A stretch of DNA of 25,425 nt from an uncultured Collinsella sp. (GTDB lineage Bacteria; Actinomycetota; Coriobacteriia; Coriobacteriales; Coriobacteriaceae), in contig CABRIF010000023.1 in the NCBI GenBank assembly GCA_902470925.1, positions 1-25,425 on the forward strand. Reading direction: 5' to 3'. Both the position numbers and the translations under genes were made by a program. The stretch's first letter is position 1; the number at the start of each line of letters is the position of its first letter. The notes under the pieces are model-generated. The model worked only from the letters and a program-made list of their open reading frames with translations. It did not search any database and was not told where the DNA came from. Positions 1 through 6,558 of this stretch are shown here, one piece after another.

Positions 1-33
1 TCGTCGGCAGCGTCAGATGTGTATAAGAGACAG
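1..33 (+). other. Nextera Read 1 transposase adapter (artefact)
   Basis: The first 33 bases match the Illumina Nextera Read 1 adapter exactly, including the 19-bp Tn5 mosaic end AGATGTGTATAAGAGACAG. This is library sequence, not genome. Any ORF running through it (for example one starting MYKRQ at 19) is artificial at its N-terminus. Confidence 0.98.
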
Positions 34-80
34 AATAAAACCCATAGATGCATATCAGAATTCAAGCCTCCAAATCTCAC

Positions 81-264
81 TGGTCGCAAATGGCATCTAA
101 TGGGTGTTTCAGCTATGAAAAACTGTATGCATGACGCAATGTTTGACGTCTTGAGGGTCGATGAGGCGTTGCGAGACGCTGTGTGGGGCTTCGGCGTGAC
201 TGATTCCGGTTGAGAGACGCCGAATCGCACCGTGCAAACACCCATCAGATGCCATTTGCGACCA
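81..264. repeat. 184-bp inverted-repeat (MITE-like) element
   Basis: Arms of 29 bp at 81-109 and 236-264 are reverse complements with one mismatch (TTAG versus TCAG in the middle). The complementarity continues a few bases outward with one bulged base (TCAC / GTGA side). The 126-bp interior has its own 8-bp perfect stem (TTCGGCGT 190-197 with ACGCCGAA 217-224) and no ORF of a transposase type. The shape fits a miniature inverted-repeat element or a long structured RNA. No clear target-site duplication is visible. Copies elsewhere in the genome would be needed to call it mobile. Confidence 0.6.
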
Positions 265-376
265 CGTGACCGTGCTCGTTTTGTCCTCTAACCCCCTCTT
301 GATGAACAGTAAACTGAATATCGCATATATGTGAGCTGAAATACATAATTACTAATTCTTACTTTAGGCCAGCTGG

Positions 377-416
377 GGCGTCGACGCCAACGGCGCACGA
401 TACCCCGGGGTACAAT
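377..416 (+). promoter_or_regulatory. promoter region with two 12-bp palindromes
   Basis: GGCGTCGACGCC (377-388) and TACCCCGGGGTA (401-412) are both perfect palindromes, with centres 24 bp apart. The second overlaps a -10-like TACAAT (411-416), followed about 30 bp later by the Shine-Dalgarno and start of the next gene. The layout suggests an operator pair for a dimeric repressor. No good -35 box is seen, and the regulator is unknown. Confidence 0.45.
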
Positions 417-446
417 TATTCTCACTCACGTGAGGAGCTGATGCCC

Positions 447-1361
447 ATGAACCGCGCCCCCAATTCATCTGATGTGCCATCTGGCCGACGTTCCGTCGAT
501 GCCCGATCCGGCACTAGCGGGACGTCTGCTGCCGAGGGCCGTTCCGCGTACGCGGGCATGGACGAGCAGCAGACGGTCTCGGCGTATTTTAAGCGCATTC
601 GCATGATCAAAGCGCAATCGATCGCACTTATCCTGGTGGACCTTGTGGCGGTGATATGGTTCGCCGAGGCCGGGAACCTGGCGCTGTATCTGCTGGGCCT
701 TGTCGTTGTGTTCGTCGTGGCGGTTGCGGGGCGTGTTCGCATGGGTATGCGGTTTCTGGATCTGGGCAAGGTGGTTTCCCAAGATTGCGATCCAGCGCGG
801 TACCGTGCGGTGCTCGACGTGCTGACCGAGCGCGACCGCCTCGGTCGCTCCGCAAACACTATCGCCATCGAGCGCGCGTACTGCGACTACCTGGAGCTCG
901 ATAGTGCCTCGGCCCTGCGTCGTCTGGGGGCCGTCTCCCTCAAGCGCAAGGACCATCTCAGGCGGTTCCGTGCGAAGCAGATTGAGTTCATGAGCCGGGT
1001 TGACCTGGGCGATATAGCCGGTGCGCGCCATGCCCTAGCGCAGCTCTCGGAACTTAAGCAGGCGTTCAAAGCGGGAACGCGCAACCGTGCTTCCGCCGAT
1101 GCGCAGGTGGCGGATTATGCCGTGCTGCTTCGAACGCCAGCTGAGCGGAACGCCTCGGACGCCGCCCACATGCGCGGGCGCATGGCGGAGGCCGGCTGTC
1201 ATCAGCAGCGTGCGAACTGGCAGCTCTATCTTGCCGAGTATGAGCTGTTGCACGGCTCGCCCGGGGAAGCCGCGCGTCTCGCGAGCGATCCGGCGCTCGA
1301 CCCGCTCACCCCGCGCATGAAACGCCTGCGCGTCGAGATTCTGTCAGGTCAAGAGGCGTAG
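447..1361 (+). CDS. two-helix membrane protein with helical cytosolic domain, unknown function
   Basis: This 304-residue protein is not assigned to a named family. A polar, low-complexity N-terminus of about 50 residues precedes two hydrophobic segments (about 58-73 and 78-95) joined by a short loop. A largely alpha-helical, Arg/Ala/Leu-rich C-terminal domain follows, with TPR-like pairs of amphipathic helices, so a cytosolic scaffold or protein-binding role is possible. Two ATGs lie close together (441 and 447). I chose 447 because the GAGGAG at 432-437 is about 9 nt away, whereas it is only 3 nt from 441. It stands alone: the next gene starts about 180 bp later with its own ribosome binding site. 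The palindromic promoter upstream suggests regulated expression. Confidence 0.8.
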   Translation: MNRAPNSSDVPSGRRSVDARSGTSGTSAAEGRSAYAGMDEQQTVSAYFKRIRMIKAQSIALILVDLVAVIWFAEAGNLALYLLGLVVVFVVAVAGRVRMGMRFLDLGKVVSQDCDPARYRAVLDVLTERDRLGRSANTIAIERAYCDYLELDSASALRRLGAVSLKRKDHLRRFRAKQIEFMSRVDLGDIAGARHALAQLSELKQAFKAGTRNRASADAQVADYAVLLRTPAERNASDAAHMRGRMAEAGCHQQRANWQLYLAEYELLHGSPGEAARLASDPALDPLTPRMKRLRVEILSGQEA

Positions 1362-1539
1362 GCGCTCTGGAGTCTGTCACGGTGCACGATTGGGGAAGGT
1401 CGCTCCGTTGCGTTGTCGACGGCGTTGCGTCTTGAAGCTGGAACCGTTCTGCCTGCCAACCTCTCATAGTTTGTGCTGCCAATGCGAGGACGAGCCGACT
1501 GCGGTGCTCCATGCTATCCCTTGGAAGGGTGGTGACTTC

Positions 1540-2427
1540 ATGGGCTGGATCGAGGGTCTGAACGCCTCGATGGAGTACATCGAGAAGCATCTCGATGATG
1601 AGATCGATGTCGCTGCGGCTGCACGTTTAGCAACGTGCAGCGAGGGGCAGTTTCGTAGGATGTTTTCCTATATTGCCGGCGCGGGGCTGACTGAGTATAT
1701 ACGCCGGCGTCGTCTGTCGTGTGCTGCTCTCGATTTGTCGAGAGGGGAGCGGGTGCTTGATGTGGCGATTCGCTACGGCTATGCGTCACCCACGGCGTTC
1801 ACAAGGGCTTTTAAGGAGGCGTTCGGCGTTTCTCCGAGGAGCGCAAGGCAGCCGGGTACCGCGCTTCGCGTGTTTCCGCGCCTCTCGTTTTCTCTTGCTG
1901 TCGTGGGGTCCGAGCCTCTCACGTGGAGGATTGTGACGCATGATGAGATGCGCTTGATTGGAATTGCGCTTCCGTGCGACGCCGCGAAGGGCATTCCACT
2001 GATCCAAATGGCCGCAGAGGGACGGGAGGAATTGCGGCACTTTTGGGGAAGCGCTTCACGGGCTGGAGACATCGAGCGTCTGCTGTCCCTCGTGGACGGT
2101 GCGAGCCCTCAGGGCATCTTGGGGGTAAATGCCGTGCAGAAGGGGGAGCCGGTGTATTGTATCGCCGTCGCTTCTTCTGAGGGGACTCCTGACTGGGCTG
2201 ATGAGATTCTCGTGCCTCGGGGGTCATGGGCCGTTTTCGAGTGCATTGGGCCGTGCGATGTAGCAACGGCAGAGCATTATCGCCGAATCTATACAGAATG
2301 GCTGCCGACGTCGGGGTACGAGTTGGCTCACGATGTGTGCCTCGAGGTGTATCCGAGGGGAGATTTCTCCTCGGCGGCGTATCGCAGCGAGATTTGGATG
2401 CCCGTGATCGAGCGTTTCGAAGTGTGA
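1540..2427 (+). CDS. AraC-family regulator with GyrI-like effector domain
   Basis: The protein has 295 residues. The first ~105 form an AraC/XylS double helix-turn-helix: first HTH near 22-43 (DVAAAARLATCSEGQFRRMF) and second near 70-93, ending in the typical RAFKEAFGVSPR at 89-100. Residues ~120-295 resemble the GyrI-like/effector-binding domain that in Rob- and BmrR-type regulators binds bulky, often cationic or aromatic compounds. An in-frame TTG lies at 1390, but ATG 1540 directly starts the conserved domain and follows a purine-rich GGTGGTGA about 5 nt away. An MFS exporter starts 71 bp downstream on the same strand, so the likely role is a ligand-responsive activator of that exporter. 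The role is inferred from family and context. Confidence 0.9.
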   Translation: MGWIEGLNASMEYIEKHLDDEIDVAAAARLATCSEGQFRRMFSYIAGAGLTEYIRRRRLSCAALDLSRGERVLDVAIRYGYASPTAFTRAFKEAFGVSPRSARQPGTALRVFPRLSFSLAVVGSEPLTWRIVTHDEMRLIGIALPCDAAKGIPLIQMAAEGREELRHFWGSASRAGDIERLLSLVDGASPQGILGVNAVQKGEPVYCIAVASSEGTPDWADEILVPRGSWAVFECIGPCDVATAEHYRRIYTEWLPTSGYELAHDVCLEVYPRGDFSSAAYRSEIWMPVIERFEV

Positions 2428-2498
2428 CCATCTTTCCTTCTATTCATTGCTGGCTTGCCGGCATTGCCCTCATGGGCGTAAAGAGGAAGGAAGACAAC

Positions 2499-3869
2499 AT
2501 GAGTGAACCCGGAAACGTTTGCGGCGATGCAATCAGTAGGCGGATGACCGTCGGCCTGATGCTTGCGCTGCTTATTGCGGCATTGGATTCCACGGTGGTT
2601 GCCACAGCGATGCCTGTGATTTCTGCCTCGTTGGGAGGAGCTGAGCATTATGCTTGGCCGATGACGGCGTATTTGTTGTCGAGTACGGTATCGATGTTGC
2701 TGTGCGGCGGCATTGCATGCAGTTTTGGCCTTAAGCGTGTGTATGCGGTGGGGCTTGTCGTGTTTGCTGCCTCATCGGCGCTTTGTGCCGGCGCTCCTAC
2801 CATTGAGGCGCTTGCTGCGTGTCGCTTCTTGCAAGGCATCGGAGGGGGTGTTCTCGAAGCGGGTGTGTTCATAGCTGCGGCGATGATGGTGCCTCCTAGA
2901 GATAGGGGTCCGTATTTGGGCGCTGCCTCTGCCATGTATGGTGTGGCGAATGTGGTCGGGCCGATTCTTGGCGGAGCCGTTGCGCAGGGTCTTTTCTGGC
3001 ATATGATCTTCTTGGTGAATGTTCCCGTTGCGGTCGTTGCATCTGTCTTGACGACAAGGTTCTTGCCGGAGAAGAGTGCGACTGGAGGTGTTTTTGGGTT
3101 CGATGTGTTGGGAAGCGTGGCCGCCGCCGCGTGCGTGGTGAGCCTGACGGGCGCGTTTAGCCTGGTGAAGAATCCATCTTCAATTGCGTCTCCCATGTTC
3201 GTTGCGCTTGTGGTGCTGTGCGTCGCATCGGCATGTGCGCTTGTGCGTATTGAGGGCGGCAAAGACGTGCCGGTTGTTCCGATGGGGCTGTTTCGCCAAA
3301 GCGGTGTCGTGGCGGGCTTTTTGTCGGGCTTCTGCATCCAGTTCGCGCTTATGGCGTGTGTGACATATCTCCCGAGGGTATTGCAGGAGATGTTTGGAAT
3401 GAGCGCTGCATCTTCCGGTGCCGCGCTTATCCCCATGACGCTTTTGCTCGTGGTTGGAAGCAACGTTTCGGGAGCGGTATTTCGGGCGACAGGCCGATTG
3501 CGCGCTATCGCCGGCGCGTCATCGCTGATAATCTCGGGTGCATCCGTGGCATTTGTCATCGCATCTTCCATGCTGCTGCCCTTGTCGATCGTCGCGTTGT
3601 CAGCGGTGATGGGGCTCGGAGTCGGCGTGGGCATGCCCGTTTCCAATCTTGCAGCGCAAACTGCTTCAGAGAAGAAAGATGCTGGGCGAGCGACGTCTAT
3701 GGCGATGTTTTTCAGGGGACTTGGAGGCACGGTGTCGACGGCCGTGTGCGGAATGCTGGCTCCCGCCGCGTCGGTTGCCGACACGTTCGCGGTGTTCTGC
3801 GCAGCGTGTGCGGTTGTGTTGCTCGGGCTTCTCGGATCGCGATGGATTGCCTGTGAGATAGCGTCCTAG
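2499..3869 (+). CDS. MFS multidrug exporter, DHA2-like
   Basis: This 456-residue polytopic membrane protein is predicted to export drugs by proton antiport. Family marks include the motif D1-like LDSTVVATAMPVI at residues 29-41, a degenerate motif A (GGIACSFGLKR, 70-80), the CRFLQGIGGG stretch at 108-117 and motif C (GPILGG, 154-159) in helix 5, which is characteristic of exporters. The hydrophobic profile suits 12-14 helices, and the length is near the DHA2 norm. ATG 2499 is chosen because AGGAAGGA (2484-2491) lies about 7 nt upstream; an in-frame ATG at 2473 is a weaker alternative. It probably forms an operon with the AraC-type regulator ahead. The substrate cannot be read from sequence, but a sensor of GyrI type and a yjdF-type leader nearby hint at aromatic or cationic toxins. 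Confidence 0.9.
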   Translation: MSEPGNVCGDAISRRMTVGLMLALLIAALDSTVVATAMPVISASLGGAEHYAWPMTAYLLSSTVSMLLCGGIACSFGLKRVYAVGLVVFAASSALCAGAPTIEALAACRFLQGIGGGVLEAGVFIAAAMMVPPRDRGPYLGAASAMYGVANVVGPILGGAVAQGLFWHMIFLVNVPVAVVASVLTTRFLPEKSATGGVFGFDVLGSVAAAACVVSLTGAFSLVKNPSSIASPMFVALVVLCVASACALVRIEGGKDVPVVPMGLFRQSGVVAGFLSGFCIQFALMACVTYLPRVLQEMFGMSAASSGAALIPMTLLLVVGSNVSGAVFRATGRLRAIAGASSLIISGASVAFVIASSMLLPLSIVALSAVMGLGVGVGMPVSNLAAQTASEKKDAGRATSMAMFFRGLGGTVSTAVCGMLAPAASVADTFAVFCAACAVVLLGLLGSRWIACEIAS

Positions 3870-3888
3870 CGTCGTCTTGGACTGATGA

Positions 3889-3934
3889 CGTTTCGCTGGT
3901 CAACGCTGTCCAATCGCCGCCGGCCAGCGAAACG
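3889..3934 (+). terminator. stem-loop after the MFS gene, possible terminator
   Basis: CGTTTCGCTGG (3889-3899) and CCAGCGAAACG (3924-3934) form a perfect 11-bp stem with a 24-nt loop, 20 bp past the MFS stop codon. There is no T-run after it on either strand, so it may be a transcript-end or mRNA-stability hairpin rather than a classical intrinsic terminator. Confidence 0.5.
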
Positions 3935-3953
3935 GCCACGCTGCCATGCCCAC

Positions 3954-4003
3954 TCCATCGAAGATAAAAACACAGCGCCCGTCGGGTAGTCGGGCCGTGG
4001 GCG
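3954..4003 (+). ncRNA. yjdF-type aptamer, copy 1
   Basis: This 50-bp segment is identical to the yjdF leader at 4905-4954 except for one base (C 3976 versus A 4927). It contains the small hairpin GCCCG / CGGGC around the loop TCGGGTAGT. The promoter-like sequence ahead of copy 2 (TGCTATACT) is here TGCCATGCC, so its own promoter looks eroded. It lies 152 bp before the Panacea gene. It may be a second working aptamer controlling that gene, or a relic of a duplicated yjdF leader. No anti-Shine-Dalgarno sequence for the Panacea gene is evident. Confidence 0.5.
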
Positions 4004-4108
4004 GGCTGCGGATTGGCATGCGGGCCGTGTAAACGCCGGACGCTTCGTCCCGTTCGTCTGTGAGCTGTGGAAACCCGTGCAGCCATCTATTCTGTCCACG
4101 CAGCGGGG

Positions 4109-4114
4109 TATGAT
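4109..4114 (+). promoter_or_regulatory. -10 box (TATGAT) before the Panacea gene
   Basis: TATGAT lies 42 bp upstream of the start codon at 4156 and differs from the consensus TATAAT by one base. No convincing -35 hexamer is seen at the right distance. If used, the gene has a leader of about 35 nt that would exclude the aptamer copy at 3954-4003. Confidence 0.4.
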
Positions 4115-4155
4115 AATCGCTGTAGCGGAGCGTCGTCGAAAAAGAGGAGGGCGTC

Positions 4156-4668
4156 ATGAGGTCCGTTGACATTGCGAACACGTTTCTTTTGCGGCATGGG
4201 GACAGGATGCCCCTCACTAACCTCAAGCTCAACAAGCTCGTGTATTATGCTCAGGTTGAGTCTGTGCGCGCTGCTGGTCGCGCGCTTTTCGATGACGAGA
4301 TCGAGGCTTGGCGGTATGGCCCTGTTACCCGGGCGGTGTACGACGAGTTCAAGCGCTATGGACGATCTCCGATTCCGGGTGCCTCTGGTCCATGTGCTGC
4401 GGACCCGTATGCTGTGTGTATCGTGGACGATGTGGCAGAGAGTTATGGACAGATGAGTGCCTTTGACCTTGTCGAGCTAACCCATAGGGAAGGCGGTGCG
4501 TGGCGTAGGGTGTTCTCGCCGGATGTCGATGAAGTCATTACCGTCGCGGACATTGCCGCCTCTAGGGATATGGAGGGGTTTCCCGGCCTCGCGGGCACTG
4601 CTGTGGAGGCGATTGCAAAGGTCACCAGTTCCATTCCCAACGCTCTGAATCTATTGAAAAACTCCTGA
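4156..4668 (+). CDS. Panacea-domain (DUF4065/SocA-like) antitoxin candidate
   Basis: The 170-residue protein is an evident Panacea/DUF4065 member: KLNKLVYYAQ at residues 24-33 and FDDEIEAWRYGPV at 45-57 are the family's hallmark blocks. Family proteins include the SocA adaptor/antitoxin and the many Panacea antitoxins that neutralise unrelated toxins encoded beside them. Length is typical (about 150-180). GAGGAGGG at 4145-4152 is a strong ribosome binding site. The stop codon overlaps the start of the next ORF (TGATG, 4666-4670), which suggests coupled translation and that the downstream product is the partner. The same family also occurs in phage and as stand-alone proteins, so the toxin-antitoxin role is inferred. 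Confidence 0.9.
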   Translation: MRSVDIANTFLLRHGDRMPLTNLKLNKLVYYAQVESVRAAGRALFDDEIEAWRYGPVTRAVYDEFKRYGRSPIPGASGPCAADPYAVCIVDDVAESYGQMSAFDLVELTHREGGAWRRVFSPDVDEVITVADIAASRDMEGFPGLAGTAVEAIAKVTSSIPNALNLLKNS

Positions 4669-4889
4669 TGAGCGAACGGGGATCAAGATGGGCGGTCGCA
4701 GCGCCGCCCATTGTTTTTGAATCAGAGGACCTGGTCGACTCTTTTTCGGAGTTTATCCTGAACGCTCACGAAGAGATTCAGGCAAAGTCTGGTTGCTTTC
4801 AGCGCGTTGTTTCACGAGAGTGTTCAGAAGCTGAGCTTGCGGAAAAGCTTCGGAGCTGGGCTTGCGCTGATGGGCCGTCGCCTCGGTGA
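4668..4889 (+). CDS. 73-aa coupled ORF, possible Panacea partner (toxin or remnant)
   Basis: I do not recognise this product. It starts on the A of the Panacea stop codon (TGATG), so it is probably translated by re-initiation. The 73 residues contain an acidic helical stretch (about 19-40) and an amphipathic segment (54-65), with no membrane segment or catalytic motif. The stop codon ends at 4889, just 7 bases before the -10 box of the yjdF promoter. Known Panacea toxins are usually longer, so it may be a truncated toxin whose 3' part was lost when the yjdF leader was joined here, or a genuinely small partner. Confidence 0.55.
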   Translation: MSERGSRWAVAAPPIVFESEDLVDSFSEFILNAHEEIQAKSGCFQRVVSRECSEAELAEKLRSWACADGPSPR

Positions 4890-4892
4890 CGC

Positions 4893-4901
4893 TGCTATAC
4901 T
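4893..4901 (+). promoter_or_regulatory. yjdF: extended -10 promoter of yjdF leader
   Basis: TGCTATACT is a TGn extended -10 element followed by TATACT. It sits just before the conserved leader starting near 4905, so transcription probably begins at about 4907-4909. No clear -35 is present, as expected for an extended -10 promoter. The identical nonamer occurs as the promoter of the small toxin gene on the minus strand (7109-7117). Confidence 0.6.
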
Positions 4902-4904
4902 AGT

Positions 4905-5018
4905 TCCATCGAAGATAAAAACACAGAGCCCGTCGGGTAGTCGGGCCGTGGGCGTTTGCCTGCCAGTAACCTGCCTCCTTGGTTGTCCCTTCTTCGCGTA
5001 GCCCTACAGAGAAGGAGG
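4905..5018 (+). ncRNA. yjdF riboswitch candidate (aptamer copy 2 plus expression platform)
   Basis: The 5' part (4905-4954) is an A-rich run then GCCCG-TCGGGTAGT-CGGGC and GTGGGC, repeated almost exactly at 3954-4003. The gene below it is yjdF, and the yjdF RNA motif is known to precede yjdF genes and to bind aza-aromatic compounds. CCTCCTT (4974-4980) is perfectly complementary to AAGGAGG (5012-5018), the Shine-Dalgarno of yjdF. This points to translational control by hiding or freeing the ribosome site. The identification rests on gene context and recalled family features; I could not run a covariance search. Confidence 0.65.
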
Positions 5019-5026
5019 TCGCGGCT

Positions 5027-5458
5027 ATGCGGAAGTGGGAAGTCTCATCGACGCTGACGGTCTATCACGACGGTCAGTTTTGGGTGGGTGTAGTCGAGCA
5101 TGTCGAATGGGACGAGCTAAGTGTGGCCCGCGTGGTGTTCGGCGCGGAACCCTCGAACGAAGAAATCTATACATGGGTGCTTGGATATTGGGCGAGCCTG
5201 CGATTGAGCGAAGCCTGCGCGTCTGTGGACCCTTGCTCAGAGCACATGGCCGGCAATCCTAAGCGCCGCGCGCGGGAAGCCGCGAAGGCCATGAAGGAGC
5301 GGGGCACCTCGACGGCCTCCCAGCTGGCTCTTGCGCGGGAGCGCGAGCGCGTGAAAAACGAGATGCGCAGCTCTCGAGCGATGCGGCGCAAAGAAGCAGC
5401 GCAGGTCCGCTGGGAGGCCCGTCAAGAAAAGAAACGTCGCAGGCGCCGTGGCAGGTGA
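5027..5458 (+). CDS. yjdF: YjdF family protein (DUF2992)
   Basis: The 143-residue product matches the YjdF/DUF2992 layout: an N-terminal beta-rich block with LTVYHDGQFWVGVVE at residues 10-24 and VVFGAEPSNEE at 36-46, then a long, highly basic coiled C-terminus (about 77-143) ending in an Arg/Lys run. Family length is about 140. The biochemical role of YjdF is unknown, but its genes are commonly governed by the yjdF riboswitch, and the leader seen here fits. ATG 5027 is preferred over the in-frame TTG at 4979 because AAGGAGG (5012-5018) lies 8 nt before it and the family domain begins there. The basic tail suggests nucleic-acid or ribosome contact (inference). Confidence 0.9.
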   Translation: MRKWEVSSTLTVYHDGQFWVGVVEHVEWDELSVARVVFGAEPSNEEIYTWVLGYWASLRLSEACASVDPCSEHMAGNPKRRAREAAKAMKERGTSTASQLALARERERVKNEMRSSRAMRRKEAAQVRWEARQEKKRRRRRGR

Positions 5459-5469
5459 TCGGAGCGCGG

Positions 5470-5928
5470 CTATGCGTCCTTGCCGTTCCAGCGGCGCAGT
5501 GTGGGCAGGATAGCGCCGAGCAGCGACGCGCACTCGTCTGCGGTCCAGCCCATGTGCTCGGCCATGCGCGGGGCGCAGTCCTCGATCATGTCCTCCATGG
5601 TGGTTTCGTAGGTGTATGCGCCCTGGTCATAGCACCAGCGGCAGAAATCCTCGGTCTCGGCGCCGTCTGCCTCGTGGCCGTGCTGGTCGGGGGCGGTGAA
5701 CATCATGCCGCAGCTTTGGCAGTAGTGCTCCGGCATGTCAAGCAGCCGCATCACCGGGACGTCGAGCTCGCGCGCGATGAGCTTGATCATGTCGATGCCG
5801 GGTTCGGTGGCGCCGGTTTCCCAGCGGCTCACCGCCTGGCGTGTGATGCAGAGGCGCGAGGCAAGCTCCGCCTGGGTGAGGCCGCGTTCGCGACGGGCGC
5901 TCGTCAGGGCATCTTTGAGCAGGATCAT
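5470..5928 (-). CDS. XRE-family regulator with zinc-ribbon domain
   Basis: The 152-residue protein has an N-terminal XRE/Cro helix-turn-helix (about 4-60; TQAELASRLCITRQAVSRWE at 18-37). A short treble-clef-like zinc ribbon follows, with four cysteines C70-x2-C73 and C96-x2-C99 in the pattern of the putative zinc-ribbon family Zn_ribbon_2. The rest is a helical tail. The start is set at 5928: the message reads AAAGGAGAG about 7 nt before that ATG, and upstream residues are not HTH-like. It probably regulates a nearby promoter, perhaps its own, with the metal site as structure or sensor. Its stop lies only 11 bp from the convergent yjdF stop. A -10-like GATAAT on the minus strand sits near 5981-5986. 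Confidence 0.88.
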   Translation of the reverse strand: MILLKDALTSARRERGLTQAELASRLCITRQAVSRWETGATEPGIDMIKLIARELDVPVMRLLDMPEHYCQSCGMMFTAPDQHGHEADGAETEDFCRWCYDQGAYTYETTMEDMIEDCAPRMAEHMGWTADECASLLGAILPTLRRWNGKDA

Positions 5929-6048
5929 GGTGGCTCTCCTTTGGTCCGGTCGGCGAAGCTCGGGTCTTGCCGTACCGTGATTATCCTGTGCCGAGCCACC
6001 GGAGTCGAGCAACGCTTTGTTGCGCGCCGGCGTGTTGTCCTCGTTTGG

Positions 6049-6558
6049 CTAGTGTTCTGCCCGGGTGGCAACCGCTCCTGCGATGGCCGCGACGAGCGCA
6101 ACGGGCGCCAGGCGCACAAAGACCCACTCGAAGCCGTGGAGCATGGTCCCGGCGACTGCGTATTCGGGATTCGAGAAATCCCATGCGAGGTACGAGCTGT
6201 CAAGGGCGCCCAACGCAAAAAGGGTCAGGGCGACGACGATGCCGAGTGCGATGAAGAGCAGGTGGGCAGCGCGACGCCTGGATGCTCGCATGCGGGCAAA
6301 CTGCGCGTTCAGGACTTCGAGCTTCTCGGCAAGAATTTGAACATCGGTGGCTTCGACGTCGATTACGGTCTCGCCCAGAAGCGTGCTGACGGGCGTGTCG
6401 AGCGCCTCGCTCAGTGCGACAAGCAGCTCCGCATCGGGCACCGACAGCCCGCGCTCCCATTTGGAAACCGTTTGCCTGACGACGTTGAGCTTGAGTGCGA
6501 GTTCCTCCTGGGACAGGCCCTTCGATTTCCTGATGTTCTGGATGTTCTCATGCAGCAT
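6049..6558 (-). CDS. membrane-anchored XRE-family regulator
   Basis: The 169-residue protein has an N-terminal XRE helix-turn-helix (about 5-60; SQEELALKLNVVRQTVSKWE at 16-35), a short coiled segment (70-95), and two transmembrane helices (about 98-118 and 148-165). Such HTH-plus-membrane proteins usually sense envelope or growth-state signals and control neighbouring genes. The start at 6558 has a strong message-sense GCAGGAGGAGG about 8 nt ahead; longer readings upstream do not look coding. A TATAAC -10-like box on the minus strand lies near 6583-6588. It is 120 bp ahead of the zinc-ribbon XRE gene on the same strand, so the two may be co-transcribed. Confidence 0.85.
   Translation of the reverse strand: MLHENIQNIRKSKGLSQEELALKLNVVRQTVSKWERGLSVPDAELLVALSEALDTPVSTLLGETVIDVEATDVQILAEKLEVLNAQFARMRASRRRAAHLLFIALGIVVALTLFALGALDSSYLAWDFSNPEYAVAGTMLHGFEWVFVRLAPVALVAAIAGAVATRAEH

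Larger units (their letters stand above)
34..440. other. non-coding left end, relatively AT-rich
   Basis: I see no credible gene here. The stretch holds a 184-bp inverted-repeat element (81-264), then an AT-rich segment (about 290-365), then the promoter region of the gene starting at 447 with two perfect 12-bp palindromes. Whatever lies left of base 34 in the genome is lost at the contig break. Confidence 0.7.

Noticed and set aside
1..213. ORF of 64 codons starting MYKRQ at base 19
   Set aside because: It begins inside the sequencing adapter; the rest has no ribosome site and overlaps the inverted-repeat element.
2648..3784. Long leftward ORF (378 codons) opposite the MFS gene
   Set aside because: It is the antisense shadow of a recognisable MFS gene in GC-rich DNA, with Thr/Ala/Pro bias and no family features.
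4003..4030. Remnant yjdF start (ATGCGG at 4018) after aptamer copy 1
   Set aside because: The likeness to the yjdF start covers only two codons, the spacing to the aptamer differs, and a stop follows four codons later.
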